The notes under the pieces were generated by a model. It ran no database searches and was not told the origin of the DNA. It saw only the letters and a list, made by a program, of their open reading frames with translations. A program made the translations under genes and the position numbers. This document shows, piece by piece, positions 5,691 through 6,354 of a DNA stretch of 6,354 nt. Position 1 is the stretch's first letter; each line of letters starts with the position of its first letter. The stretch is taken from the NCBI GenBank assembly GCA_002314805.1, contig DCHJ01000062.1:33989-40342 (forward strand), written 5' to 3'. The stretch is from Lachnospiraceae bacterium UBA1755. Lineage in GTDB: Bacteria > Bacillota > Clostridia > Lachnospirales > Lachnospiraceae.

Positions 5691-6021
5691 ACTTCTATCC
5701 CCTGAAATCAATTTCTATCTCTTCCTGCCACGCATTCGCCGCTCCTGCTGCTCTGCCGGAATCCTCTTCTGTCTCTTCCTGCCACACATTCGCCGTTCCT
5801 GCTGCTCTGCCGGAATCCTCTTCTGTCTCTTCCTGCCACACATTCACCGCTCCTGCTGCTCTGCCGGAATCCTCTTCTGTCTCTTCCTGTCGCATCCGCC
5901 GTTACAGCAATCCTCTTCATAGCGCAAACGTATGAACGTGTACTGCTGAATCAGTATATATGTGCAGGACCTTCATATCATCCGCTCTGTGATGCCTGAT
6001 CTGCGGTGTCTGCTGTCCGGA
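5691..6021. other. 331-bp spacer between dapB and ddh
   Basis: This stretch has no convincing gene. Its left two thirds is the 54-bp tandem array. The right third (about 5920-6021) has no recognisable RNA element, no strong terminator after dapB and no clear promoter; a lone TATACT on the minus strand (5953-5958) has no credible -35 partner. Two overlapping short minus-strand reading frames cross the array: one acidic (5895 to 5695, 66 residues with an 18-residue repeat beginning WQEETEEDSGRAAG) and one basic (5920 to 5708, 70 residues). Neither has a proper ribosome binding site. Confidence 0.7.
5718..5919 (-). repeat. 54-bp tandem repeat array upstream of ddh
   Basis: Three full, head-to-tail 54-base copies at 5718-5771, 5772-5825 and 5826-5879, each pair differing at only two positions (52 of 54 identical by hand count). 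A fourth, decayed and shortened copy follows at about 5880-5919: it keeps the first ten bases exactly, then a CGCAT/CCGCCG relic and the TCCTCTTC end, with roughly 14 bases lost. Because 54 is a multiple of three, any frame open across one unit stays open across all. The near identity of the three copies shows recent expansion or homogenisation. Confidence 0.93.
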
Positions 6022-6354
6022 CTACTCAGCGATCAGATCATTCATCGTATAGAGTCCTGCAGGTCTGCCTGCAAGGAAGGCCGCTGCAGCCAGCGCGCCT
6101 TCTGCAAAAAGTGCCCTGCTGTGTGCCTCATGCTTAAGCGTTATGGTCTGATTATTGGTACCTATGATGACTTCATGCTCTCCTACGATATTGCCCATTC
6201 GGATGGCATGGATGCCTATCTCTTCTCTGGTCCTCTTCGCATTGCCGCTGCGACCGAGGCTGAAGACTGCCTCCGGACGCACCTCCTTAAGTGCATTTGC
6301 TATGGCAAGTGCCGTGCCGCTCGGGGCATCCAGCTTCCTGTCATGATGCTTTTC
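6022..6354 (-). CDS. dapB: 4-Hydroxy-tetrahydrodipicolinate reductase, C-terminal part, cut by the window edge
   Basis: NAD(P)H-dependent reductase that makes tetrahydrodipicolinate, the substrate that (after ring opening) ddh aminates. The frame runs in from the right edge, giving the last 110 codons before the TAG at 6022-6024. The signature is at the very edge: EKHHD, then KLDAPSGTALAIA, carrying the catalytic His pair and Lys of the DapB motif E-x-H-H-x-x-K-x-D-A-P-S-G-T-A. It is followed by REEIGIHAIRMGNIVGEHEV, HEAHSR, FAEGALAAAAFLAGRPAGLYTMNDLI, the usual DapB end. The N-terminal Rossmann domain lies outside the window. It is on the same strand as ddh and lysA, 331 bp upstream of ddh. 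In many clostridia dapB is preceded by dapA; that cannot be seen here. Confidence 0.96.
   Translation of the reverse strand, partial: EKHHDRKLDAPSGTALAIANALKEVRPEAVFSLGRSGNAKRTREEIGIHAIRMGNIVGEHEVIIGTNNQTITLKHEAHSRALFAEGALAAAAFLAGRPAGLYTMNDLIAE

Noticed and set aside
5718..5919. CRISPR-like array
   Set aside because: The 54-bp units are contiguous with no unique spacers, so this is a simple tandem repeat.
5678..5935. Plus-strand reading frame across the 54-bp array (Ser/Ala/Pro repeats)
   Set aside because: It starts inside ddh on the opposite strand, has no ribosome binding site, and stays open only because the repeat length is a multiple of three.
5953..5958. TATACT on the minus strand as a -10 for ddh
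   Set aside because: No acceptable -35 at 16-18 bp and more than 250 bp from ddh; chance occurrence is likely.
5996..6036. CTGATC/GATCAG inverted repeat at the dapB stop
   Set aside because: A 6-bp outer stem around a 29-base interior with only a 4-bp inner stem and no T-run, so not supported as a terminator.

Overview
The window is a chromosomal segment from a low-to-mid-GC Gram-positive anaerobe. A clostridial genome, probably Lachnospiraceae-like, fits best. This is inferred from four things: the HrcA/CIRCE-controlled hrcA-grpE-dnaK order, a DnaK N-terminus without the insertion typical of proteobacterial DnaK, strong AGGAGG-type ribosome binding sites, and a lysine pathway with meso-diaminopimelate dehydrogenase. 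The genus cannot be fixed from the sequence alone.

Layout. Positions 1-2188 hold the class I heat-shock operon on the minus strand, transcribed right to left as hrcA (complete), grpE (complete, TTG start) and dnaK (first 143 codons, cut by the window edge). A strong sigma-A-type promoter (TTGACA-N17-TATTCT) and a perfect 9-9-9 CIRCE operator lie directly upstream of hrcA. HrcA therefore represses its own operon.

Positions 2246-2467 form a divergent intergenic region. It carries short repeats in both halves and, on its right side, a second promoter (TTGCTT-N17-TATAAT) facing right. That promoter drives a plus-strand gene (2468-3070) for a small exported protein whose C-terminal half resembles the 3D (Asp-Asp-Asp) domain of peptidoglycan-cleaving enzymes. 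A long, apparently bidirectional hairpin terminator (3129-3186) separates this gene from the convergent lysine genes.

Positions 3210-6354 hold a minus-strand lysine/meso-diaminopimelate cluster, in transcription order dapB (3' part only), ddh and lysA. Together they cover dihydrodipicolinate reduction, direct reductive amination to meso-diaminopimelate, and decarboxylation to lysine. The first two products feed peptidoglycan and the last feeds protein synthesis. The genes are not tightly packed: ddh is flanked on both sides by tandem repeats. Upstream is a well-conserved 54-bp array (three full copies plus a decayed one), and downstream a degenerate 38-bp array (four units) that begins inside the last codons of ddh. 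lysA appears to have its own promoter.

Most of the window is ordinary core-genome content. The parts worth a second look are the two repeat arrays around ddh, the divergent 3D-like secreted protein, and the 11-bp direct repeats upstream of its promoter. I do not see convincing evidence for a wholly new system.
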